A stretch of DNA of 64,000 nucleotides from Nocardioides deserti (GTDB taxonomy: Bacteria > Actinomycetota > Actinomycetes > Propionibacteriales > Nocardioidaceae), in contig NZ_JACMYC010000003.1 in NCBI RefSeq assembly GCF_014266025.1, positions 124,001-188,000 of the forward strand. The letters run 5' to 3'. The notes beneath the pieces are model-generated. The model ran no database searches. It saw only the letters and a program-made list of their open reading frames with translations, and had not been told where the DNA came from. Positions 39,328 through 48,200 of the stretch are shown piece after piece (position 1 is the stretch's first letter; every line of letters begins with the position of its first letter). Position numbers and translations under genes: made by a program.

Positions 39328-40383
39328 CTAGACGGCGCCGGGGACACCCCCGGGCAGGATGACCGTGATGCCCGGCCCGGCCGCGCCCGGCGTGCCCAGC
39401 GCCGCGAGCGCGTCGGGGGCCTCGGCCAGGCCGATCCGGCGGGTGACGAGCGCGGCGGGGTCGAGCGTGCCGGCGGTGACGAGGTCGAGCATGGCGGGGT
39501 ACTCCGCCGCCGACATCCCGTGCGAGCCCAGCACCGCGAGCTCCTGGGCGACCACGACGTCCATCGGCAGCGGCGGCGCGGCGTGCTCGCCGAGCAGGAG
39601 GCCGACCTGCACGTGCCGGCCACGGCGGCGCAGCGAGCGGACCGAGGCCGCCGCGGTCGTCGGCGACCCGACGGCGTCGATCGAGACGTGCGCCCCGCCC
39701 CCGGTGAGGCCGCGGACGGCGTCGGCGACCGGGACCGCGGCCGGGTCGACCACCTCGGCCCCGAGCGCCCGGGCGGCCTCCCGGGCTGCGGGGTCGAGGT
39801 CGGTCGCCACGACCGATGCGCCCAGCGCGACGCCGATCATCACCGCCGAGAGGCCGACGCCGCCGCAGCCGTGCACGGCGAGGTGCTGACCGGCGCGCAG
39901 GTCGCCGTGCGCCCGCAGGGCGCGGTACGACGTCGCGAACCGGCACCCGAGCGCCGCGGCCGCCGCGAGGTCCAGCTCGTCGGGCACCCGGACCAGGTTG
40001 GTGTCCGCGGCCGGCACGGCGACCCGCTCGGCCCACGACCCGGCGTACGTGAACCCCGGCTGCTGCTGGTCCGGGCACACCTGGTGCTCCCCCGCCGCGC
40101 ACCACGCGCAGCGTCCGCACGCGACGACGAACGGCACGGTCACGCGGTCGCCGACCGACCAGCCGCGGACCTGCGGCCCGACCTCCGCGACCGTGCCGGC
40201 GAGCTCGTGGCCCGGCACCATCGGCAGCGGCACGGGGTCGTGGCCCTGCCAGGCGTGCCAGTCCGACCGGCACACGCCGGTCGCGGTCACCTGCACCACG
40301 ACCCCGTCGGCCGGGCAGGCCGGCTCCGCCACGTCCTCGACGGTCGGCCGCTCGCCGTACGTCCGGTAGACCACCGCATCCAT
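39328..40383 (-). CDS. zinc-dependent alcohol dehydrogenase
   Basis: A 351-residue medium-chain dehydrogenase. The catalytic zinc ligands are seen in GVCRSDWHAW (Cys, about 37) and PMVPGHELAG (His-Glu, about 58); the structural zinc site is CGRCAWCAAGEHQVC (about 89-103). The NAD(P) motif is VHGCGGVGLSAVMIG (about 167-181). The substrate is unknown; the group includes alcohol and aldehyde dehydrogenases, some acting with mycothiol. It is followed nine bases later by the ABC exporter operon on the same strand. Confidence 0.93.
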   Translation of the reverse strand: MDAVVYRTYGERPTVEDVAEPACPADGVVVQVTATGVCRSDWHAWQGHDPVPLPMVPGHELAGTVAEVGPQVRGWSVGDRVTVPFVVACGRCAWCAAGEHQVCPDQQQPGFTYAGSWAERVAVPAADTNLVRVPDELDLAAAAALGCRFATSYRALRAHGDLRAGQHLAVHGCGGVGLSAVMIGVALGASVVATDLDPAAREAARALGAEVVDPAAVPVADAVRGLTGGGAHVSIDAVGSPTTAAASVRSLRRRGRHVQVGLLLGEHAAPPLPMDVVVAQELAVLGSHGMSAAEYPAMLDLVTAGTLDPAALVTRRIGLAEAPDALAALGTPGAAGPGITVILPGGVPGAV

Positions 40384-40416
40384 GGGCCGGAGCGTAGGAG
40401 ACCGGCCGGGGACGGC

Positions 40417-40842
40417 TCAGGCGGGCTGGTATGTCGCCGCGACGTCGAGCACCCACGTGACGCCGAACGGGTCGCGGACCATGCCGTAGAGCCGCGCCCA
40501 GCCCGCCGGCGCGAGCGGCACCACGACGGTCCCGTGCTCGGCGAGCCGCTCCCAGTAGCCGGTGACCTCGTCGACGTCGTCGCCGCGGACGGACACGAAG
40601 TAGGACCCCTGGCCCTGCTCCCACGGCAGCGCGGACGGGACGTCGTACGCCATCACACGGAAGCCGGCGTCGGAGACCACCTGGCCCCACATGACCCGGT
40701 CGGCCTCCGCCTCGTCCTGCACGGCGGAGGCGTCGCGGTAGGTCACGACAGTCAGCTCGCCGCCGAAGACCGAGCGGTAGAGCTCCAGCGCGGCCCGGGC
40801 CTCGCCGCGCAGGTTGACGTGGGTGGTGGTGCTGATCGACAT
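40417..40842 (-). CDS. VOC-family protein (PhnB-like)
   Basis: A 141-residue glyoxalase/bleomycin-resistance-fold protein of the PhnB (3-demethylubiquinone methyltransferase-like) branch, with HVNLRGEARAALELYRSVFGG near the start, YDVPSALPWEQGQGSYFVSV in the middle and RLYGMVRDPFGVTWVLDVA at the end. It may bind a small substrate or metal; many such proteins have no known reaction. The ATG is preceded by AAGGAG six bases upstream, one of the best ribosome binding sites here. It is divergent from the WYL regulator, which probably controls it. Confidence 0.88.
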   Translation of the reverse strand: MSISTTTHVNLRGEARAALELYRSVFGGELTVVTYRDASAVQDEAEADRVMWGQVVSDAGFRVMAYDVPSALPWEQGQGSYFVSVRGDDVDEVTGYWERLAEHGTVVVPLAPAGWARLYGMVRDPFGVTWVLDVAATYQPA

Positions 40843-40946
40843 GGGTTCTCCTTCGAGGATGCTGGCGGGCCGGTCGGTCCGCCACGACGCGACTCAACCG
40901 GTCGATCAGGTCAGGTCCTGTCCGCTCCGTGCACCAGGCTGTCCTC

Positions 40947-41951
40947 GTGTCCACCACCGGCCGGCTGCTCTCGCTCCTGTCCCTGCTCCAGGCGCGCCGG
41001 GACTGGCCGGGCCCGGCGCTGGCGCGGCGGCTGGAGGTGAGCGAGCGGACGGTACGCCGTGACGTCGAGCGGCTGCGCGACCTCGGCTACCGGATCGAGA
41101 CGGCGCGCGGGCCCGACGGCGGCTACCGGCTCGGCGCCGGCCCCGACCTGCCGCCGCTCCTGCTCGACGACGGGCAGGCGGTCGCGCTCGCGGTCGCGCT
41201 GCAGACCGCCACCGCGTCCGGCGCGGCCGTCGCGGACGACGCCGCCCGGGCGCTCGCGACCGTCCGGCAGGTGATGCCCTCGCGGCTGCGGCACCGGGTC
41301 GACGCGGTGCAGGTGTCGACGGTGGGCCGCCCCTCGGGAGACGCAGCGGACCCTGCGGTGATCGCCGTGCTGACCACGGCGGTGCGCGACCGCGAGGTGC
41401 TGCGGTTCGACCACCGCCCGGTCGACGCCGGTGCGGACGGCCCGCGCGACCCCGACGCCCCGCCCCGCCGGGTCGAGCCGCACCACGTGGTGACGCGGGC
41501 GGGCCGGTGGTACCTCGTCGGCTTCGACCTCGACCGCGACGACTGGCGGGTCTTCCGCGTCGACCGCATCGCGCCGCGCACCCCGACCGGCCCGCGCTTC
41601 ACGCCGCGTGACCTGCCCGGCGACGCCGACGTGGCGACGTACCTGACCGGGCGGCTCCGCGGGTCGACGGGCTCCGCCGGGGACTGGCCGTGTCGCGGCG
41701 AGGTGGTGCTCGCGCTCCCGGCAGCGGAGGTCGTCCCGTTCGCCTCCGACGGCATGGTCGAGGCGCTCGGCCCCGACCGCTGCCGACTCGTCGTCGGGTC
41801 GTGGTCCTGGGCCGGACTGGTCGCGCTCGTGACCCGGTTCGGTGCGGACTTCGAGGTGGTCGGCCCGCGGGAGCTGCGCGACGAGGTCAGGCGGACGGCG
41901 GAGCGGCTGTCGCGGGCAGGGGCTCGAGCGGGACCTCCTTCGCCCACCTGA
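40947..41951 (+). CDS. HTH/WYL-domain transcriptional regulator
   Basis: A 334-residue regulator. The N-terminal winged helix-turn-helix is LARRLEVSERTVRRDVERLR (about 25-44), followed by ETARGPDGGYRLG; the WYL region is in the 140-220 stretch, with RFDHRPVDA, HHVVTRAGRWYLVGFDLDRD and RVFRVDRI, and a C-terminal WCX-like part follows. WYL domains sense nucleic acids or other ligands. GTG 40947 gives the usual MSTTGRLL opening; a GTG at 40929 is possible. It is divergent from the VOC gene, with 86-104 bases between. Confidence 0.88.
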   Translation: MSTTGRLLSLLSLLQARRDWPGPALARRLEVSERTVRRDVERLRDLGYRIETARGPDGGYRLGAGPDLPPLLLDDGQAVALAVALQTATASGAAVADDAARALATVRQVMPSRLRHRVDAVQVSTVGRPSGDAADPAVIAVLTTAVRDREVLRFDHRPVDAGADGPRDPDAPPRRVEPHHVVTRAGRWYLVGFDLDRDDWRVFRVDRIAPRTPTGPRFTPRDLPGDADVATYLTGRLRGSTGSAGDWPCRGEVVLALPAAEVVPFASDGMVEALGPDRCRLVVGSWSWAGLVALVTRFGADFEVVGPRELRDEVRRTAERLSRAGARAGPPSPT

Positions 41952-42555
41952 CCTCGCCGTCGGCGTCGACGTGGACCATCGCCAGACGCAGGTCGCGCTC
42001 CGGTGCCGATGTGGGCAGCGCGGCCCGGGGCAGGCGGTAGACGAGCGTGCCGGCGCCGATGGTCCGAGCCCGGAGCCCGAGCGCGTCGGCGTCCGAGGTC
42101 CAGCCACCCGGCACGCGCCGGTCGGCCGTCAGGGCCAGCCACGGGTAGTGCTCGGCCAGCGCGTCGTAGGCACCCGACCAGTTCGCACCCGTCTCCTCCC
42201 CCGGCGCCCAGGCGCTGTCCGCCGGGACCGGGCGGGCCGGCTCGAGGCGGCCGTCGAGGAGGATGAACTCGTACCAGCCGTCGGGGTCGGGCGAGCCCGA
42301 CCACTCCACCCGCACGGCGACGCCCTGCGGCCCCGGCAGGGCCGGCCGCCGCGGTCCGCCGGCCGCCTCCACCGCGTCCGCGAAGGCCCGGCCGCGGGCG
42401 GCCGCCACCTGGGCGCCGACCTGCACGTCGTCGCCGCCGTGCGCCCACTCCTCGTCGCGACGGTGGTCGCGCACCCACACCACCACGACCAGCGTCACCA
42501 CCAGCACGGCGGCCACCGCCGCCACCCACGTCCGTCCCGTCCAGCGACGAGCCAC
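41887..42555 (-). CDS. membrane-anchored hypothetical protein
   Basis: A 222-residue protein with one N-terminal TM helix (TWVAAVAAVLVVTLVVVVWV, about 9-28) and an extracytoplasmic domain with no recognised family; it contains VRVEWSGSPDPDGWYEFILL and WLALTADRRVPGGW. GTG 42555 is chosen because GGAGG lies eight bases upstream; a GTG nine bases earlier abuts that site. The last 65 bases overlap the convergent WYL regulator gene. It starts 46 bases after the GH3 gene on the same strand. Confidence 0.75.
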   Translation of the reverse strand: MARRWTGRTWVAAVAAVLVVTLVVVVWVRDHRRDEEWAHGGDDVQVGAQVAAARGRAFADAVEAAGGPRRPALPGPQGVAVRVEWSGSPDPDGWYEFILLDGRLEPARPVPADSAWAPGEETGANWSGAYDALAEHYPWLALTADRRVPGGWTSDADALGLRARTIGAGTLVYRLPRAALPTSAPERDLRLAMVHVDADGEVRWAKEVPLEPLPATAAPPSA

Positions 42556-42601
42556 GCCGACCACCTCCGGTCCCGAGTCCCTGGCGAGGGTAGTCGCGGC
42601 C

Positions 42602-44833
42602 TCAGCCCATCCGCACCGAGTCGCGCAGGCGGAGGTCGCGGGAGTGCGGCCCGACGAGCACGCCGTAGCGGCCCGGGTCGACCGCCCACCGGTCGCGGCG
42701 GCTGTCCCAGCGGGCGAACGCGCGGCGGTCCAGGCGCACCCGCACCTGCGTCGACCGGCCCGCGGCCAGGCGCACCTTGCGGAACCCCTTGAGCTGGCGC
42801 GGCGGCTCCCCGCGGCCGGCCGGTGCGGCGACGTACACCTGCGGGACGTCGGCGCCGGCCCGCCCGCCGGTGTTGGTCACCCGGAACGAGACGACCGCGC
42901 CGGCGCCGTCGCGACGCACGGCGAGGCCGGAGTAGCGGAAGCGCGTGTAGCCGAGGCCGTAGCCGAAGGGGAACATCGGCTCCTTCCGCTTGGCGTCGAA
43001 CCAGCGGTAGCCGACCAGCAGGCCCTCGGAGTACGTCGCCCGGCCGGCCTTGCCGGGGTACTGCGCCCGCGTGAACGGCACCTGCCGCTCGGCGGTCGGG
43101 AAGGTCTGGGGCAGCCGGCCGCCGGGCTCGCGGACGCCGTAGAGCACGTCGGCCAGGGCGTTGCCGTGCTCGAGGCCGCCGTACCACGGGACCAGGACGG
43201 CGCCGGCCTTCGCCAGCCACGGCATCCGCACCGGGCCGCCGACGTCGAGGACGACGACGGTCCGCGGGTTGGCGGCGGTGGCCGCCTCGATCATCCGCTC
43301 CTGCTCGATGGGGATCGCGCTGCAGAAGACCGTGAGGCACACGCTGGGCCGCAGGCCGAGGTCCGGCCGGTCGGAGCCCTCGGTCGCGCCGTCGGTGGCG
43401 ACGACGACCGCCACGTCGGCCGCCGCGGCCGCGAGCCGGGCGTCGAGGCCGGTCGAGCCCTCGACGTACACGACGCGGTCACCGTTCCGTGCCGCCTGCG
43501 CGAGGATGCCTTGCAGCGGCGAGACGACGCGCGGCGGCAGGCCCGAGCCGTGCGACGAGCCGCCCCCAGCTGTGGCGTTGGCCGCGCCGACCGGGTTGGC
43601 GGCCCAGCCGATCACGGCGCTGGTGCGCCCGCCGGCCCGGTCGAGCGGGAGCAGGGCGCTGCGGTTCTTGAGCAGGACAGTGCCCTCGGCAGCCACCCGG
43701 CGGGCGAGGGAGAGGTGGGCCGGCGAGCTGACGTCCCGGATGAACGGCAGCAGACCGGGGCGCACCGGCCGGTCGAAGAGCCCGTGCTCGAACATCGGTC
43801 GCACGATGTTGCGGACCATGTCGTCCAGTCGCGCGCGCGTCAGCGCACCGCTGCGGAGCGCGGCGCGGAGATGGTCGGCGCCGAAGAACCGGTTGCCCGC
43901 GCCGTAGATGCCGCCGGTCGGCAGCGGGCTCTCGACGGCGTTCATCTCCAGGTCCAGCCCGGCCATCGCCGAGCGGGCGGTGGAGTGCACCGCGCCCCAG
44001 TCGGAGACCACGAACCCGTCGAAGCCCCAGTCGTCGCGGAGCACCTTGGTGAGGAGCGCGTCGTTCTGGCAGGCGTAGGGACCGTTGACGCGGTTGTAGG
44101 CGCACATGACCGAGCCGACCCGGGCCTCCTTGACCGCGGCCTCGAACGCGGGAAGGTAGATCTCCCGCATCGCCCGCTCGCCGACGCGTGCGTCCACGGT
44201 CATCCGGTCGGTCTCCTGATTGTTGACCGCGAAGTGCTTGGCATCGGCCAGCACCGGGTTGTCCTGGATGCCCCTGATCACCGAGACCGCGGTGCGCGCC
44301 GCGAGGTGCGGGTCCTCGCCGAAGTACTCGAAGTTGCGGCCGCCGAACGACGTCCGCGCGATGTTCATCCCGGGCGCGAGCATCACGTTGATGCCCTTCT
44401 GGTGCGCCTCCTTGCCGATCGCGCGGCCGAGCCGACGCTGAAGCACGGGGTCCCAGGTGGAGGCCTGCGCGACGCCGGAGGGGAACGTCGTGGTCGCGAT
44501 CTGCAGGCCCGCCACGCCGGACCCGGCGTCGCTGAGGACAAGGTCGGGGATGCACAGCTCCGGCGTCGCGCCGACGTGGCCGGCCGTGCCGTAGTAGAGG
44601 AACCACGGCGGGTCGTCGAAGGTGAGCATGTGGAGCTTCTGCGGCAGGTCCATCGCCGCCACCAGGGCGTCGGCGCGCTGGTCCGCGGTCTTGCCGCGGT
44701 CCATCCACGCCGCGCACGGACCGGCGGCCGCCTGGGCAGCCCCTGCCGTGCCGGGCACGGGCGCCAGGGCGCCCGCTCCCGCGACGACCATCGCCACCAC
44801 TGCTGCCACCGCTGTCGCCAGACGTCTCGTCAC
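42602..44833 (-). CDS. secreted glycoside hydrolase family 3 beta-glucosidase-like enzyme
   Basis: A 743-residue exported GH3 enzyme. A signal peptide (about residues 1-35, ending AAQAAA) is followed by the N-terminal barrel with KHFAVNNQETDR (about 196), a conserved GH3 site, and the nucleophile Asp in GFVVSDWGAVHST (about 270). The C-terminal (alpha/beta)6 domain has GTVLLKNRSALLPL (about 370), and a fibronectin III-like domain (VSFRVTNTGGRAGADVPQVY) closes the protein. It would release glucose or similar residues from beta-linked saccharides or glycosides outside the cell. Confidence 0.92.
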   Translation of the reverse strand: MTRRLATAVAAVVAMVVAGAGALAPVPGTAGAAQAAAGPCAAWMDRGKTADQRADALVAAMDLPQKLHMLTFDDPPWFLYYGTAGHVGATPELCIPDLVLSDAGSGVAGLQIATTTFPSGVAQASTWDPVLQRRLGRAIGKEAHQKGINVMLAPGMNIARTSFGGRNFEYFGEDPHLAARTAVSVIRGIQDNPVLADAKHFAVNNQETDRMTVDARVGERAMREIYLPAFEAAVKEARVGSVMCAYNRVNGPYACQNDALLTKVLRDDWGFDGFVVSDWGAVHSTARSAMAGLDLEMNAVESPLPTGGIYGAGNRFFGADHLRAALRSGALTRARLDDMVRNIVRPMFEHGLFDRPVRPGLLPFIRDVSSPAHLSLARRVAAEGTVLLKNRSALLPLDRAGGRTSAVIGWAANPVGAANATAGGGSSHGSGLPPRVVSPLQGILAQAARNGDRVVYVEGSTGLDARLAAAAADVAVVVATDGATEGSDRPDLGLRPSVCLTVFCSAIPIEQERMIEAATAANPRTVVVLDVGGPVRMPWLAKAGAVLVPWYGGLEHGNALADVLYGVREPGGRLPQTFPTAERQVPFTRAQYPGKAGRATYSEGLLVGYRWFDAKRKEPMFPFGYGLGYTRFRYSGLAVRRDGAGAVVSFRVTNTGGRAGADVPQVYVAAPAGRGEPPRQLKGFRKVRLAAGRSTQVRVRLDRRAFARWDSRRDRWAVDPGRYGVLVGPHSRDLRLRDSVRMG

Positions 44834-44894
44834 GCGACGTACAACGGCCGGACGTGACAGCAGTCACGCCACCTCACCTGGGCGGAGCGGCGCC

Positions 44895-45125
44895 TCAGGC
44901 GCCGGTGGGCGTGTGGCTGGCCTGCTCGGAGGTGCGGGCGCCGGTCTGGCCGAACTCGCCCTGGGTGCCCTCCGGGTCCTCGGTGCGGGCGTCGGACTCC
45001 TCGAGGATCGCCTCGGCCTGGGCCTCGGGGTCCGCGCTGCCGACGGTCTCCTCCTCGGGCAGGAGCTCCGCGCGGCGGTCGATGCGGTCCTGGTCCGTGG
45101 CGTCGTGCTGGTGCTCGTGGCTCAT
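44895..45125 (-). CDS. small acidic disordered hypothetical protein
   Basis: A 76-residue hydrophilic protein, rich in Glu, Asp, Gln and Ala (EAQAEAILEESDARTEDPEG), with a His-containing N-terminus MSHEHQHDATDQDR. It is probably intrinsically disordered; no family is known to me. A minus-strand TACGTT box (45138-45133) seven bases before the ATG supports a separately transcribed gene, and GGGAGC also stands just before the ATG. It is divergent from the lhr gene. Confidence 0.7.
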   Translation of the reverse strand: MSHEHQHDATDQDRIDRRAELLPEEETVGSADPEAQAEAILEESDARTEDPEGTQGEFGQTGARTSEQASHTPTGA

Positions 45126-45217
45126 GCTCCCGAACGTACCCGGGCAACGGTCCGCACAAGCGCCCTGCGGCGCCTCCGACCGCTCGACCAGGAGAACTGT
45201 CGGTGCCCTGAGCGAGG

Positions 45218-48200
45218 ATGGACGACGTGCCCGACCCGACCGACACCACCGGCGCGCTGGACCGGTTCAGCGACGCGACCCGCACGTGGTTCCGCGCCGC
45301 GTTCGCGGCGCCGACGCCGGCGCAGGCGGGCGCCTGGGAGGCGATCGGCGCGGGCCGGCACGCTCTGGTCGTGGCGCCGACCGGCTCGGGCAAGACGCTC
45401 TCGGCGTTCCTGTGGTCGCTGGACCGGCTGCTGACCGAGCCGCGGCCCGACGACAAGCAGAAGCGCTGCCGCGTCCTCTACGTCTCCCCGCTCAAGGCCC
45501 TCGCGGTCGACGTCGAGCGCAACCTGCGCACCCCGCTGACCGGCATCCGGCAGACCGCCGACCGGCTCGGCACCCAGGTGCCGGAGGTGACCGTGGGCGT
45601 GCGCTCCGGCGACACCCCGGCGGCCGACCGCCGCAAGCTGGTCACCAGCCCGCCCGACATCATGATCACGACGCCGGAGTCGCTGTTCCTGATGCTCACC
45701 TCGCAGGCGCGCGAGTCGCTGCGCGGTGTGGAGACGGTGATCCTCGACGAGGTCCACGCGGTCGCCGGCACCAAGCGCGGCGCGCACCTCGCGCTCACCT
45801 TCGAGCGGCTCGACGCGCTCCTGGAGCGCCCGGCGCAGCGCATCGGCCTCTCGGCGACCGTCCGGCCGCTGGAGGAGGTCGCCCGCTTCCTCGGTGGCAG
45901 CGCCCCGGTCGAGATCGTCGCGCCGCCCGCCTCGAAGGAGTGGGACCTCCAGGTCGTCGTCCCCGTCGAGGACATGACGGCGCCGGAGGGGTACGACGAG
46001 GACTCCGAGGACCCGGCTCGCGCGCAGTCCATCTGGCCGCACGTCGAGGAGCGCGTCGTCGACCTGATCGAGCAGCACCGCTCGACGATCGTCTTCGCCA
46101 ACTCCCGGCGGCTGGCCGAGCGGCTGACCGCCCGGCTCAACGAGATCGCCACCGAGCGGGCCGCGCCGCCTCCCGACGCGCTCGAGCGCCAGACCGGCGG
46201 CGGGCAGACCGGGCCGCCGGCCCAGGTGATGGCGCAGTCGGGGTCCTCCCGCCCGGTCTCGGCCGACGACCCGTACGCGACGGTCGTCGCCAAGGCCCAC
46301 CACGGCTCGGTGTCGAAGGACCAGCGCGCGCTCATCGAGGACGACCTGAAGCGCGGCCGGATCCCGGCCGTCGTCGCCACCAGCAGCCTCGAGCTCGGCA
46401 TCGACATGGGCGCGGTCGACCTGGTCGTCCAGATCGAGTCCCCGCCCAGCGTCGCGAGCGCCCTGCAGCGCGTCGGTCGGGCCGGCCACCAGGTCGGCGA
46501 GGTCTCCCGGGGCGTGCTGTTCCCCAAGCACCGCGGCGACCTCGCGCAGACCGCGGTCGCCGTCGAGCGGATGCGCACCGGCGCGATCGAGTCGCTGCGC
46601 GTCCCCACCAACCCGCTCGACGTGCTGGCCCAGCAGGTCGTCGCCGTCACCGCGATGGAGGCGTGGCAGGCCGACGACCTCTTCGAGCTGGTCCGCCGCA
46701 CCGCGCCGTTCGCAGGGCTCCCCCGCTCGGCCTACGACGCCGTGCTGGACCTGCTCGCCGGCCGCTACCCCTCCGACGAGTTCGCCGAGCTGCGCCCGCG
46801 CATCGTGTGGGACCGCGTCAACGGCACGCTCACCGGTCGCCCCGGCGCGCAGCGGCTCGCCGTGACCAGCGGCGGCACCATTCCCGACCGGGGGCTGTTC
46901 GGGGTCTTCCTCGTCGGGGGTGAAGGCCCGGGCAAGCGGGTCGGCGAGCTGGACGAGGAGATGGTCTACGAGTCGCGCGTCGGCGACATCTTCGCCCTCG
47001 GCGCGACCAGCTGGCGGATCGAGGACATCACCCACGACCGCGTGCTGGTGACGCCGGCGCCGGGCATCCCGGGCCGGCTGCCGTTCTGGAAGGGCGACGC
47101 CCCCGGCCGCCCCGCCGAGCTCGGCGCCGCCATCGGCTCGTTCACCCGGGAGCTGGGCGCGCTGCCGCCGTCGAGGGCCGAGGCGGTCGCGCGGGAGCGC
47201 GGTCTGGACGCGTACGCCGCCGGCAACCTCGTCACCTACCTCCACGAGCAGCTCGAGGCGACCAACACGCTGCCGACCGACCGGACGCTCGTGGTCGAGC
47301 GGTTCCGCGACGAGCTCGGCGACTGGCGCCTGGTGCTGCACTCCCCCTTCGGCACGCCGGTGCACGCGCCCTGGGCGCTGGCGATCAACGCCCGGCTGCG
47401 CGAGCGGTACGGCGTGGACGGCCAGGCGGTCGCCTCCGACGACGGCATCGTCATCCGGATCCCCGACACCGACGCGGACCCGCCCGGCGGTGACGTCGTG
47501 GTGTTCGAGGCCGAGGAGGTCGAGGACCTGGTCACCACCGAGGTGGGCGGGTCGGCGCTCTTCGCCTCCCGCTTCCGCGAGTGCGCCGCCCGCGCCCTGC
47601 TGCTCCCGCGGCGCGACCCGGGTCGCCGGTCGCCGCTGTGGCAGCAGCGCCAGCGCTCGGCAGCGCTGCTGGAGGTCGCCTCGAAGTACCCGTCGTTCCC
47701 CATCGTCCTCGAGGCCGTCCGCGAGTGCCTCCAGGACGTCTACGACCTGCCCTCCCTGGTCGCGCTGATGCGCAGCGTCGACCGGCGCGAGGTGCAGGTG
47801 GTCGACGTCTCCACGCACGCACCCTCGCCGTTCGCGCGCAGCCTGCTGTTCGGGTACGTCGCGCAGTTCATGTACGAGGGTGACTCCCCGATCGCCGAGC
47901 GCCGGGCGGCGGCCCTCTCGCTCGACCAGGGGCTGCTCGCCGAGCTCCTCGGCCGCGCGGAGCTGCGCGAGCTGCTCGACCCCGACGTGCTCGCCGAGGT
48001 CGAGGCCGAGGTGCAGCGCCTGCACCCCGACCGCCGGGCCCGGGACGCCGAGGGCGTCGCCGACCTGCTGCGCGGGCTCGGTCCGCTGACGACCGCCGAG
48101 GTCGCCCTGCGCTGCGTCGAGGGTGGCGACGCCGCCGGCTGGCTGCGCACGCTCGCCGACGCGCGCCGCGTCGCCGAGGTCCGGATGGCCGGCGAGGAGC

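Noticed and set aside
40850..40946. Operator for the WYL regulator (CAGGTCAGGTCCTG)
   Set aside because: The symmetry is only four bases per arm in GC-rich DNA; too weak to report as a feature.
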